Source of the DNA: JAGNLA01 sp964639885
Lineage (GTDB): Bacteria; Caldisericota; Caldisericia; JAAYUI01
Reading direction: 5' to 3'
Assembly (NCBI GenBank): GCA_964639885.1
Contig: CAZXEH010000022.1
Span: 1-34,151, forward strand
DNA: 34,151 nucleotides
Part shown: in pieces, positions 23,434-31,791 of the stretch
How positions within the stretch are numbered: the first letter of the stretch is position 1
How the letters are laid out: every line of letters begins with the position of its first letter
Position numbers and translations under genes: made by a program
Notes under the pieces: model-generated
The model's input: only the letters and a program-made list of their open reading frames with translations
Databases searched by the model: none
Told to the model about the DNA's origin: nothing

Positions 23434-24811
23434 CGGACCAAAAACATTTGAGCTGGTCACAGAGATAACCGACAAGTTCACAGGGAAAATATTTGCAGGC
23501 GCCTGCGTCTGCGTGCCTGAAGATGTCGACAGGGCTTTTGAAGTGGCTTCAAGGGCACCGACTCTTCCAATCTGGAAGAGGGCTGAAATCCTTCAAAAGG
23601 CAGCCTCGATACTGGAAACCAAACTTGAGGAGATGGCAAAGCTCATCGCTATTGAAGCCGGCAAACCCATCAGGCTCTCCAGACAAGAGGTCAGGGATTC
23701 CGTCACAGCCTTGAAACTTTGTGCAGCTTCATCGTTGACTCTTGAAGCAAAAACAACAAATCTTGATGCTGACCCAAAAGGTGTCGGCAGAATGTCGTTT
23801 GTCAGGCTCGAACCAATCGGAACCGCCGTGTGCATCTCACCTTTCAACTACCCATTGAGGCTCTTTGTGCACAAGGTCGCTCCGGCAATTGCAGCCGGTT
23901 GTCCGGTTGTGGCAAAACCATCAACAGTTTCACCACTTTCTGCGTTGGCAATGGGTGAGATCCTGCTTGATTCAGGGCTTCCGCCAGAGTGCATTGCGAT
24001 AATGGTTGGCAAAGGCTCTGACATCGGCGAAACTATCGTTGCCCACAAAAAATGCGCCTATCTCAACTTTACCGGCTCATCAAAGGTTGGCTGGAAACTT
24101 GTGGAGTTGAACCCAAAAGTACCAAGGATGCTTGAGCTGGGCTCAAACTCAGCCATGTATGCCGACGAAACCTGGGATCTCAACCAGACAGCCAGCATTG
24201 CGATCAGCTCAGCCATGGATTATCAAGGGCAGGACTGCATCGCATTGCAGAAGTTATATGTCAAAAACGACATCTTTGATGAAGTCACCGAAAGGTGTGT
24301 TGAGCTGGCTTCAAAACTGACCATCGGCAATCCCCTGCTTGAAGAAACCGACCTTGGACCCATGATCTCAATGAACGCAGTCAACAGGCTGAAATCATGG
24401 ATTCGAGAGGCTGAAAACGACGGCGCTGAAAACATTTTTTCAGTCCACGAATCTGGAACGCTTGTCGGCCCACAGATTCTTGTAAACATACCCGAAACAT
24501 CAAAGCTGATGGCAAGGGAGGTTTTTGGGCCGGTGCTTTGCATCAATCCTGTCAGAGACATCGATGAAGCCGTTGAAAGGATCAACAGCTCGAGGTTCCA
24601 GATTCAGACAGGACTCCTGACCACAAACTACAAGGAAGCAATGAAAGCTGCAGGCGAACTTCAAACTGGAACAGTTATAATAGGCGACGCACCAAGCTAC
24701 AGAAGCGATGCCCAGCCTTATGGCGGTGTCAAGGAATCGGGAATGGGTCGCGAAGGACCTTTCAGGGCAATCAGGGATTTGGTTTCCGAGAAGCTGATAA
24801 TATTCTCGTGA
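23408..24811 (+). CDS. NAD(P)-dependent aldehyde dehydrogenase
   Basis: 467 aa from ATG 23408, preceded by GGGATTGAATGGG; an in-frame TTG at 23399 adds three residues. Catalytic Cys277 lies in YQGQDCIALQK and the general-base Glu243 in MLELGSNSA, with the usual 34-residue spacing. The cofactor loop is FTGSSKVGW and the substrate-channel block ISPFNYPL. The C-terminal YGGVKESGMGREG is a family hallmark. Arrangement and length resemble the succinate-semialdehyde/phosphonoacetaldehyde-type group, but substrate cannot be fixed. Last gene of the run beginning at 20301. Its stop directly abuts the stop of the convergent peptidase gene. Confidence 0.9.
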   Translation: MKIRPYLLDGPKTFELVTEITDKFTGKIFAGACVCVPEDVDRAFEVASRAPTLPIWKRAEILQKAASILETKLEEMAKLIAIEAGKPIRLSRQEVRDSVTALKLCAASSLTLEAKTTNLDADPKGVGRMSFVRLEPIGTAVCISPFNYPLRLFVHKVAPAIAAGCPVVAKPSTVSPLSALAMGEILLDSGLPPECIAIMVGKGSDIGETIVAHKKCAYLNFTGSSKVGWKLVELNPKVPRMLELGSNSAMYADETWDLNQTASIAISSAMDYQGQDCIALQKLYVKNDIFDEVTERCVELASKLTIGNPLLEETDLGPMISMNAVNRLKSWIREAENDGAENIFSVHESGTLVGPQILVNIPETSKLMAREVFGPVLCINPVRDIDEAVERINSSRFQIQTGLLTTNYKEAMKAAGELQTGTVIIGDAPSYRSDAQPYGGVKESGMGREGPFRAIRDLVSEKLIIFS

Positions 24812-25546
24812 TCAAAAAATCTCTTCGATTTCAGTTGCCAACCACTTCGACCAATGTTTTTCAATTGAGTCTACAGAACTCCCAAGAAAGGCAAAAACAT
24901 TGCCATCACTGCACTCTCTGACAATTTTGCCAATCATCGCCCTGCCATACTCACGATCAACGTACCAGACTACTGTCCAACCCCAATCATAGGCAAGGCC
25001 TGAGTCTGAAACCAGCGAGGAGAGGCTTGGAATTGAACCGTTCCTGACTCCCGCAACGGCATTTCCATAAAAATCCTCTTCATTTCTCCACTGGCCTGAG
25101 CAATATACTGCAAGACCTTCACTCCACCACCTCTGTGATGATTCTATGTCAGGTGAAAGGGGTTCCTCAATTATGTGAACGTATTCATGAGCCAAGAGAC
25201 GCTCAAATTCTTCAGGAATGAACGTGAAAATCGATTCTTTCTCATATGCCTTCGGAGAGAGGAACACCATACAATTTCTCTGAGCTTGAGCTATCCTTGC
25301 CGGATTCGAAGGGTGCTCAATTTCGACTCCGAGATAATCCTTTACAAGCCTGTCAAATTCGGTTCTGCTGGGCACAATGACGGCATTTGCCACCTCAAGA
25401 CAACTTGCTCCAAAGAAATCCCTGATATTCGATTCTGCTGCCAACAGCCCTTCAAGCGTCTCTTTCACAAAACATTCTTCTGTTGATGTGTAGAACACCT
25501 CGAAATGACCTGCCGAGGCTTTTGCATATCCACCCAATACATTCAT
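24812..25546 (-). CDS. Gluzincin metallopeptidase, peptidase MA-like
   Basis: 244-aa probable zinc peptidase. LLAHEYVHIIEE carries HExxH (His120, Glu121, His124), and the third-ligand motif RWWSEGLAVY gives Glu143, the gluzincin arrangement of MA-like peptidases. No signal peptide or membrane segment is seen, so it appears cytoplasmic. The N-terminal part (FEVFYTSTEECFVKETLEGL) fits the usual MA-like pre-domain. The start ATG 25546 has no SD, and a -10 box lies only 6 bases upstream. Substrate unknown. Confidence 0.8.
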   Translation of the reverse strand: MNVLGGYAKASAGHFEVFYTSTEECFVKETLEGLLAAESNIRDFFGASCLEVANAVIVPSRTEFDRLVKDYLGVEIEHPSNPARIAQAQRNCMVFLSPKAYEKESIFTFIPEEFERLLAHEYVHIIEEPLSPDIESSQRWWSEGLAVYCSGQWRNEEDFYGNAVAGVRNGSIPSLSSLVSDSGLAYDWGWTVVWYVDREYGRAMIGKIVRECSDGNVFAFLGSSVDSIEKHWSKWLATEIEEIF

Positions 25547-25552
25547 GCTACA

Positions 25553-25581
25553 ATAGTAAGCCTGACCCTACATTGAAACAA
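25553..25581 (-). promoter_or_regulatory. Promoter, leaderless type, for the gluzincin gene
   Basis: On the minus strand TTGTTT (25576-25581) and TACTAT (25553-25558) are 17 bp apart; the -10 ends 6 bases before ATG 25546. The -35 follows immediately after the upstream terminator hairpin and shares its T-rich tail. Confidence 0.55.
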
Positions 25582-25585
25582 GAGA

Positions 25586-25618
25586 GATGGCGGCTTCCTT
25601 TGCGAGGAAACCACCATC
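25586..25618 (-). terminator. Terminator of the AraC-type regulator gene
   Basis: Read on the minus strand, a 14-bp stem with two G-U pairs (25605-25618 with 25586-25599) encloses a 5-base loop and is followed by TCTCTCTTGTTT. On the plus strand the same positions would be C-A mismatches, so the structure is specific to minus-strand RNA. Confidence 0.7.
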
Positions 25619-25627
25619 AACAGTATT

Positions 25628-26581
25628 TCAGAGTGATTTTACCGGAATATAGATGTCAACAACCATCTTCCCGTTCTCGTCTGTCCCTTGCTGAGGATAG
25701 AGTTCGAAGCACATTCTCTCATCAGCCTGATACCCACTTGCCGGCAGCCACTTTCCACACATCCAGTCCCATGCCTTGCCATACTCATCGCTGGAAAGAT
25801 GGAATCTTCCAACTGCATAATCTCCTTTTTCAACTATCAGTTTTCCAACCTCACCGGATACCTCTGTGTCTGGTGGAACCGTTACGCAGACACTCGTTCT
25901 TAGCTTGCTGTGATCTGTGATTTCTGGAGAGTCATGGTAGATAATGACGAATTTTGCATCAGGTCTTCCAAGCAAACCTCTCGGACCAGCCCAGGCACAA
26001 AGTCTGTTAAACAGATTTTTGAAAAGATCTGGTTTACCCTGATACTCACCGACGTGTCTGACATAAGCGACTGTGGCTTCTGGCCACTTTTCAATCTTCA
26101 CTGTTGTTTCGATTTCGTTCATTTTAAACCTCCATTTGTTGGCGCCGTACTCAATGTAGGTGAATTCAATCGGTTCTGCTTTGGTTCTATTGCCATCCTG
26201 TTTGCGTGAATTGCTTTCTTGTTTGCCTGGATTGCTACGCCACTGAGAAGGCGAGATGCCAAATTTATCCTTGAATGCCTTCGAAAACACAGCCGGACTG
26301 GAGTACCCTGAATCATTGGCAATATCGGTTATTGATTTCGATTTATCACATGCCAGCTTGTCTGCACTTTTTTCCAGTCTAATCCTGCTGATAAAGACAA
26401 AGAGTGATTCTCCAGTAAAACTCTGGAATATCCTGCAGAAATGGTACTTTGAAAAGTCAGCAACCGAAGCAAGTTCTTCAAGAGTGAAACTCTCACCATA
26501 ATTTGCATAAATATAGTCGATGACCCTGTTGATCCTGGATGCGTACCTTTTGAACGCTTCCAGATTGGTGTTGTCTTCCAT
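25628..26581 (-). CDS. AraC-family regulator with GyrI-like effector domain
   Basis: 317 aa from ATG 26581. The frame is open upstream to 26662, but that extra stretch lacks family similarity and contains the promoter. Residues ~10-110 form an AraC/XylS double helix-turn-helix: INRVIDYIYANYGESFTLEEL, ASVADFSKYHFCRIFQSFTG, then ITDIANDSGYSSPAVFSKAF and FGISPSQWR. The linker is rich in Lys, Asn and Gln. Residues ~165-317 are a GyrI/Rob-type small-molecule-binding domain (VAYVRHVGEYQG, then GDYAVGRFHLSSDEYGKAWDWM, ending FELY... VDIYIPVK). Such proteins usually activate efflux or detoxification genes on binding amphipathic ligands. It is divergent from rpiB. Confidence 0.92.
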   Translation of the reverse strand: MEDNTNLEAFKRYASRINRVIDYIYANYGESFTLEELASVADFSKYHFCRIFQSFTGESLFVFISRIRLEKSADKLACDKSKSITDIANDSGYSSPAVFSKAFKDKFGISPSQWRSNPGKQESNSRKQDGNRTKAEPIEFTYIEYGANKWRFKMNEIETTVKIEKWPEATVAYVRHVGEYQGKPDLFKNLFNRLCAWAGPRGLLGRPDAKFVIIYHDSPEITDHSKLRTSVCVTVPPDTEVSGEVGKLIVEKGDYAVGRFHLSSDEYGKAWDWMCGKWLPASGYQADERMCFELYPQQGTDENGKMVVDIYIPVKSL

Positions 26582-26588
26582 GGGGTAG

Positions 26589-26616
26589 ATAATACCAGCG
26601 GATTGGTGTCTGGCAA
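26589..26616 (-). promoter_or_regulatory. Promoter, leaderless type, for the AraC-type regulator
   Basis: On the minus strand TTGCCA (26611-26616) and TATTAT (26589-26594) are 16 bp apart. The -10 ends 7 bases before ATG 26581 and no SD is present. Confidence 0.55.
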
Positions 26617-26671
26617 CAACATGAGCATATTCTACACAGTGCTGTTTTTTCTCAAATAACATTCAACCCTC

Positions 26672-26699
26672 TTGAAAAAAGGTTTTCTTTGTGTAACAT
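26672..26699 (+). promoter_or_regulatory. Promoter, leaderless type, for rpiB operon
   Basis: TTGAAA (26672-26677) and TAACAT (26694-26699) are 16 bp apart. The -10 ends 8 bases before ATG 26708; the sequence before the ATG has no SD. Confidence 0.5.
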
Positions 26700-26707
26700 T
26701 TATTATC

Positions 26708-27142
26708 ATGCAAAAAATAGCCATCGGCTGTGATCATGCAGCGCTTGATCTCAAACTTGAAATAATCAAGCATCTTCAGGGATTCGAGATCAACGACCTT
26801 GGAACCTACACAAAGGACTCGGTAGATTATCCCGATTTTGCCAAAGCCGTGGCCGATGAAGTCGCCTCAAAAAGAGCTGATTTAGGCATTCTCATCTGCG
26901 GGACAGGCATCGGAATGGAAATCGCTGCAAACAAGGTGAAAGGCATCAGGGCTGCAAATTGTGTGAACACCACAATGGCTCACTACACAAGAAATCACAA
27001 CGACGCCAACATTCTCTGCATTGGAGCAAGGATTGTAGGGTTGGCACTGGCTCTTGAAATCGTTGACGCCTTCCTTTCTGCCCAGTTTGAGGGTGGAAGG
27101 CATCAAAAACGTGTTGACAAAATAATGGAACTGGAGGCTTGA
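26708..27142 (+). CDS. rpiB: Ribose-5-phosphate isomerase B (RpiB/LacAB family)
   Basis: Interconverts ribose 5-phosphate and ribulose 5-phosphate. 144 aa. MQKIAIGCDHAA is the canonical start, giving ATG 26708 rather than the upstream ATG at 26672. The active-site block is LICGTGIGMEIAANKVKGIRAA with catalytic Cys64, followed by NCVNTTMAHYTRNHNDANILCIGAR. No galactose-6-phosphate pathway genes are adjacent, and the partner genes (glyA, murA) match the common rpiB-glyA arrangement of many bacteria, so RpiB is favoured over LacB. First gene of the five-gene run to 31723. Confidence 0.93.
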   Translation: MQKIAIGCDHAALDLKLEIIKHLQGFEINDLGTYTKDSVDYPDFAKAVADEVASKRADLGILICGTGIGMEIAANKVKGIRAANCVNTTMAHYTRNHNDANILCIGARIVGLALALEIVDAFLSAQFEGGRHQKRVDKIMELEA

Positions 27143-27146
27143 AAGC

Positions 27147-28397
27147 ATGTCAGAACTTAACAGAGTTGACCCAATCGTAGCAGAATTCCTTGAGAAGGAA
27201 CTTGGCAGGGAGCGCGGAAACCTGGAACTCATCGCATCGGAGAACTTCGTTTCAAAGGCTGTTCTGGAAGCACTCGGTTCCATCGCCACAAACAAATATG
27301 CAGAAGGTTATCCTGGAAAGCGTTATTACGGTGGCTGCGAGATGCTCGACGTTGTTGAAGAGCACGCTATTGACAGGGCACAAAAGCTCTTTTCAGCAGA
27401 CTATGCCAACGTTCAACCACACTCGGGAGCGCAGGCCAACATTTCGACGTTCTTTGCTTTCCTTGAGCCAGGAGACACCTTCATGGGCATGAATCTCAGT
27501 CACGGCGGACATCTCACCCATGGTCACCCGCTGTCGATTTCAGGCAGATATTTCAAGGTTATTCCGTACGGCGTCAAGCAGGACACCGAGACAATCGATT
27601 ACGAAGAAGTCGAGCGCCTTGCAAACGAGAACAAGCCAAAACTGATCGTCGCCGGAGCATCGGCATACCCAAGAATCATAGATTTTGAAAGGCTTTCAAA
27701 GATTGCAAAGTCAGTCAATGCAATCCTGATGGTTGACATGGCTCACATAGCCGGACTTGTCGCAACCGGACTCCACCCATCGCCAATCCCCCACGCTGAC
27801 GTAGTAACCACCACAACCCACAAAACCCTGCGTGGCCCAAGAGGTGGAATGATTCTTTCAAAGAAGGAATACTCAAAGGAGATCAAGAAGGCCGTGTTCC
27901 CGGGCATCCAGGGCGGCCCACTCATGCATGTCATCGCCGCAAAGGCAGTCAGTTTCCTCGAAGCCATGCAACCGGAATTTGTTGATTACCAGAAGCAGGT
28001 TCTCAAAAATGCACAGGCTCTGGCAAAGGGCATGCAGGCAGCAGGCTTCAGAATCGTTTCAGGCGGAACCGACAATCATCTCATGCTCGTAGACCTCCGT
28101 CCGAAAAACATAAGCGGTGACCTTGCCGAAAACCTTCTCGAATCAATCGGAATCACCATCAACAAGAACTCAATTCCGTTTGACACAGCTCCACCGCTCA
28201 AGCCGTCAGGCATCAGGCTCGGGACTCCGGCCATGACAACTCGTGGCATGAAGGAAGATGAAATGCTCCAGATTGCTGAAATCATCGGAAAGGTTCTCAC
28301 CCACCCGACAGATGAGGCTCTCCACCAGAAGGCCAAACAGGAAGTTATACAGCTCACTTCAAGATTCCCGCTCTACCCAGGATTGTCATACCTGTGA
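27147..28397 (+). CDS. glyA: Serine hydroxymethyltransferase
   Basis: Converts serine and tetrahydrofolate to glycine and 5,10-methylene-THF with PLP; main C1 source for purine, dTMP and methionine synthesis. 416 aa, full length. Signatures: NLELIASENFVS, NKYAEGYPGKRYYGG, QPHSGAQAN, and the PLP-lysine block TTTTHKTLRGPRGG with Lys226. The C-terminal GTPAMTTRGMKEDEM is intact. GGAGG lies about 10 bases before ATG. The following gene begins on its stop codon (GTGA). Confidence 0.97.
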   Translation: MSELNRVDPIVAEFLEKELGRERGNLELIASENFVSKAVLEALGSIATNKYAEGYPGKRYYGGCEMLDVVEEHAIDRAQKLFSADYANVQPHSGAQANISTFFAFLEPGDTFMGMNLSHGGHLTHGHPLSISGRYFKVIPYGVKQDTETIDYEEVERLANENKPKLIVAGASAYPRIIDFERLSKIAKSVNAILMVDMAHIAGLVATGLHPSPIPHADVVTTTTHKTLRGPRGGMILSKKEYSKEIKKAVFPGIQGGPLMHVIAAKAVSFLEAMQPEFVDYQKQVLKNAQALAKGMQAAGFRIVSGGTDNHLMLVDLRPKNISGDLAENLLESIGITINKNSIPFDTAPPLKPSGIRLGTPAMTTRGMKEDEMLQIAEIIGKVLTHPTDEALHQKAKQEVIQLTSRFPLYPGLSYL

Positions 28398-29353
28398 TTT
28401 TAAAGGTTCTGCTTGCATTCCTGGTCTCCCTTGCAGGGTCAGCGCTGTTGACTCCTGCAGCGATGTGGCTTGGATACAGAATCGGAATCACCGACAAAGC
28501 AGGTGACACCACACCCAGCGGTGAAGTTAAAATCCACAAAAAAACAACGCCACGAACGGGTGGTATTGCCATTTTCATAGCCTGTATCGTACCATTCCTC
28601 GTGTTCGGCGATTTCTCGGAGAAGTCGATAGGAATAATCATCGGTGCAGTAATTATCTTCATCGTCATGCTCATCGACGACATGAAGAAACTGCCGTGGT
28701 GGGTGAAACTGATTGGCGCAATCCTAGCAGCAACCGCACCAATCCTTGCCGGACTTAGAATCGTCTACATGACAAACATTTTCGAGGGTGGCTGGTTCAA
28801 CATCGAGTGGCTCTCAATCCCGTTGACATACATCTGGATCGTCGGAATGACCAACGCCATGAACTTCATCGACGGTCTGGACGGACTTGCAGCAGGAATC
28901 ACGGTCATTGCAACTATCGCTGCAGTTATTGCCTCACTTTCCCGCGATCTCGTCGTGCCAACTGTCCTTCTGGCCTGCATCTGCGGTTCCGCTGCCGGAT
29001 TCCTTCCCTGGAATTTCAAGCCTGCAAAGATAATCATGGGCGATTCAGGCGCAAACTTCATTGGTTACAGCATCTCTGTTGCAGCCATCTGGGGTTTGGC
29101 AAAGGCCACAACAGCAGCCGTTGTCGGTGTCTGCGTTCTGGCACTTGCTGTTCCGATGTCTGACGTGATCATCACCTCTATTCGAAGGATTTTGAAAGGC
29201 CAATCCCCAATGATTGGCGGTCTGGACAACATCCATTATGTCCTTCTCAAAAGAGGCTGGTCTGAAAAAACTGTCGTTCTTGTGTTCTATCTCATAACGG
29301 CTCTGCTGTCTGCTGTTGCCGTTGCATTCATACTGCTGAGGATGAAAATATGA
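28394..29353 (+). CDS. tagO: Undecaprenyl-phosphate GlcNAc-1-phosphate transferase (TagO/WecA type)
   Basis: Starts wall-polymer synthesis by placing GlcNAc-1-P on undecaprenyl phosphate. 319 aa with about ten membrane segments. Motifs: HKKTTPRTGGIAIF, VMLIDDMKKLPWW with the Asp pair, NAMNFIDGLDGLAAG, and MGDSGANFIGY with the conserved Asp that this window's MraY lacks. Near the C-terminus GQSPMIGGLDNIHY takes the place of the usual D.HLHH, so only one His of that motif is kept. GTG start overlaps the glyA stop. Pairing with wecB immediately downstream supports the TagO/WecA call over MraY. Confidence 0.9.
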   Translation: MILKVLLAFLVSLAGSALLTPAAMWLGYRIGITDKAGDTTPSGEVKIHKKTTPRTGGIAIFIACIVPFLVFGDFSEKSIGIIIGAVIIFIVMLIDDMKKLPWWVKLIGAILAATAPILAGLRIVYMTNIFEGGWFNIEWLSIPLTYIWIVGMTNAMNFIDGLDGLAAGITVIATIAAVIASLSRDLVVPTVLLACICGSAAGFLPWNFKPAKIIMGDSGANFIGYSISVAAIWGLAKATTAAVVGVCVLALAVPMSDVIITSIRRILKGQSPMIGGLDNIHYVLLKRGWSEKTVVLVFYLITALLSAVAVAFILLRMKI

Positions 29354-30456
29354 AGGTTTTGACGATATTTGGCACCAGACCTGAAGCCATAAAGATGGCT
29401 CCGCTTGTTAAGCTCCTGAAAGGCACAAAGGATTTTGAAGTGATCGTGGTTGTCACCGCACAACACCGAGAGATGCTTGACCAGGTGCTCACCCTTTTCA
29501 AGATCAAGCCCGACTACGACCTTAACATCATGAAAAAAAGCCAGTCGCTCACTGACATAACAGTCAACAGCCTCACTGGTCTTGAGCAGATTCTGACAAA
29601 GGAAAAACCGGACATTGTTTTGGTTCACGGCGACACAACCACCACCTTCGTCGGTGCGCTCGCAGCCTTCTATCAGCGTCCATCCATCCCCATCGGTCAT
29701 GTTGAAGCTGGTCTGCGGTCCTACGATTTCCAGAACCCTTACCCCGAAGAGGCAAACAGAGTCCTGTGCGATCACCTGTGCAACATTCACTTTGCACCGA
29801 CTGACAACTCAAAAGACAACCTTCTGAAAGAAGGCATCAACCCTTCAAAAGTCATCGTCACCGGCAACACAGTTGTTGACGCACTGATCCAGATAAAGGA
29901 AATGAGCAAGGACTTGCCGCTTCCAGTTGAATCAAAGCCAGGAGAGCGAATCGTCACCGTCACCATGCACAGGCGCGAGTCCTGGGGCAAACCGCTCGAA
30001 AACGTCTGTATGGCAATCCTTCGCATGGTAAGCAACTTCCCTGATGTCAGGGTCATCTTCCCGTGGCACATGAATCCGAAGGTCAGGGCGATCATTTCGC
30101 CGATCCTTTCAGGCGTTGACAGGGTTCATCTTGTTGAACCGCTGGACTATAAAGATTTCATAAACGTGATGGCAAAATCGTTCTTCATCATGTCGGACTC
30201 AGGTGGGATCCAGGAAGAAGCAGCATCACTTGAGGTTCCAGTCCTCCTTCTGCGATCAGTGACCGAGAGACCGGAAGCCATAAGCTGCGGAATCGTGAAA
30301 ATGGTCGGCACTAACGAAGAGGATGTCTATAAAAACGCCTTTGAACTCCTTTCCGATCCAAAGAAGCACCAGGCCATGATCCCCCACACAAATCCATTCG
30401 GAGACGGCAAAGCCAGCCAGAGAATCCGTGACCACCTGCTGACCAACTGGAGGTAG
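29350..30456 (+). CDS. wecB: UDP-N-acetylglucosamine 2-epimerase (non-hydrolysing)
   Basis: Converts UDP-GlcNAc to UDP-ManNAc, the donor for TagA. 368 aa, GT-B fold. Signatures: FGTRPEAIKMAPLV, TAQHREMLDQVL, VHGDTTTTF, GHVEAGLRSYDFQNPYPEE, TGNTVVDAL, TMHRRESWGKPL, SDSGGIQEEA and LRSVTERPEAI. These match the bacterial WecB/MnaA set with the catalytic acidic and His residues in place. Start overlaps the tagO stop by ATGA. Confidence 0.96.
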   Translation: MKVLTIFGTRPEAIKMAPLVKLLKGTKDFEVIVVVTAQHREMLDQVLTLFKIKPDYDLNIMKKSQSLTDITVNSLTGLEQILTKEKPDIVLVHGDTTTTFVGALAAFYQRPSIPIGHVEAGLRSYDFQNPYPEEANRVLCDHLCNIHFAPTDNSKDNLLKEGINPSKVIVTGNTVVDALIQIKEMSKDLPLPVESKPGERIVTVTMHRRESWGKPLENVCMAILRMVSNFPDVRVIFPWHMNPKVRAIISPILSGVDRVHLVEPLDYKDFINVMAKSFFIMSDSGGIQEEAASLEVPVLLLRSVTERPEAISCGIVKMVGTNEEDVYKNAFELLSDPKKHQAMIPHTNPFGDGKASQRIRDHLLTNWR

Positions 30457-30457
30457 C

Positions 30458-31723
30458 ATGGAAGCGTTCATTGTCACAGGCGGGAAAAAACTCACCGGCA
30501 CGGTCAAGGTTTCGGGTGCAAAAAACTCGGCTCTACCGATCATAACCGCCTGCTGTCTCATCGACGGCGAAGTGACACTCCACAACATCCCATATTCACA
30601 CGATGCAGTGTCCCTGCTTGAAATAATCAGGAAACTCGGTGCAAAGGTCAAACAACTGGAGACAAACACATGGTCTGTCAGCTGTTCGGGCAACCTCAAA
30701 TCAGAGGTGATTTCGGAAGCAGCAGCAAAGATCAGGGGTTGCCAGACACTTCTGGGTGCACTTCTCGCCAGAAACGGTGAGGCAAAACTCGGCCAGCTCG
30801 GTGGTTGCAAAATCGGTTCAAGACCAATCGACCTCCATCTCAAAGGTTTCAAATCGATGGGGGCGGAAGTTGAACAGGGCAACGGAGTTGTTTATGCCAG
30901 ACGAACCGACAGGCTCCAGGGCAACTGGATTTTCCTTGACTTTCCATCGGTAGGCGCGACTGAAAACCTTATTATCGCCGGCGTTCTTGCACAGGGTGAG
31001 ACACAGATTGAAAACGCTGCCGAGGAACCGGAAATTGTTGATCTTGCACATTTTCTGAACAACTGCGGCGCAAAAATCGAAGGCGCTGGAACCAAAAAAA
31101 TCAAAATCCAGGGGGTTGACTCGCTTCGCCCTACATCGCACACAATCATCCCTGACAGGATCGAAGCCGGCACATTCATGATCGCATCCGTCATCACAGG
31201 CGGTGACATCACAGTCGACCACATCAAACCTTCCTACCTCGAATCGCTTCTGTTTAAATTCAGGGAGGCTGGAATCACCGTAAACATCGACAGCCACAAC
31301 AGAATCAGGGTCAAAGGCAATCTCAGGCCGAAAGCCATCAACGTCATCGCATCGCCTTATCCGGGTTTCCCGACTGACCTTCAGTCTCAGGTTTCAACCA
31401 TGTGCTGTATCGCCGACGGACAGTCGATCATCACGGAAAAAGTTTTTGAAAAACGTTTTGCCGTAGTTTCCGAACTGATAAAGATGGGTGCAAACGTGAT
31501 TGTTGAGAATGAAACGCTCGCCATCACAGGCATTCCAAGATTCAAGCCAGCCGAAGTCATCTCCCCAGACCTTAGAGGTGGGGTTTCACTGATGCTTGCA
31601 GGCATGAACGCTGAAGGCACAACAACCATCATCGGCACCGAGCACGTTGACCGTGGATACGAGAAAATCGAAGACAAGCTGACATCCCTTGGCGGAGAAA
31701 TAAAGCGAGTCAAACTCGTTTAA
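30458..31723 (+). CDS. murA: UDP-N-acetylglucosamine 1-carboxyvinyltransferase
   Basis: First committed step of peptidoglycan synthesis, transferring enolpyruvate from PEP to UDP-GlcNAc; the fosfomycin target. 421 aa. The substrate block VSGAKNSALPI has Lys22 and Asn23. The active-site loop LGGCKIGSRPIDLHL carries the catalytic Cys117, so fosfomycin sensitivity is expected from the residue alone (a Cys-to-Asp change gives resistance). YPGFPTDLQSQ and DLRGGVSLMLAG are also intact. It starts one base after the wecB stop. Sharing UDP-GlcNAc with WecB and TagO makes this operon a UDP-GlcNAc branch point. Confidence 0.96.
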   Translation: MEAFIVTGGKKLTGTVKVSGAKNSALPIITACCLIDGEVTLHNIPYSHDAVSLLEIIRKLGAKVKQLETNTWSVSCSGNLKSEVISEAAAKIRGCQTLLGALLARNGEAKLGQLGGCKIGSRPIDLHLKGFKSMGAEVEQGNGVVYARRTDRLQGNWIFLDFPSVGATENLIIAGVLAQGETQIENAAEEPEIVDLAHFLNNCGAKIEGAGTKKIKIQGVDSLRPTSHTIIPDRIEAGTFMIASVITGGDITVDHIKPSYLESLLFKFREAGITVNIDSHNRIRVKGNLRPKAINVIASPYPGFPTDLQSQVSTMCCIADGQSIITEKVFEKRFAVVSELIKMGANVIVENETLAITGIPRFKPAEVISPDLRGGVSLMLAGMNAEGTTTIIGTEHVDRGYEKIEDKLTSLGGEIKRVKLV

Positions 31724-31756
31724 AACATAGACCCCATTTACAACAGGAAATATCAC

Positions 31757-31786
31757 TTGACATAGTTTCTAGCATATGCTAATAAT
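31757..31786 (+). promoter_or_regulatory. Promoter, leaderless type, for the DUF134 unit
   Basis: A perfect TTGACA (31757-31762) and TAATAAT (31780-31786) at 17-18 bp spacing. The -10 ends 5-6 bases before ATG 31792; no SD is present. Confidence 0.65.
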
Positions 31787-31791
31787 GAGTC

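Noticed and set aside
26582..26662. N-terminal extension of the AraC-type regulator
   Set aside because: Contains the predicted promoter and lacks family similarity; the HTH domain begins soon after ATG 26581.
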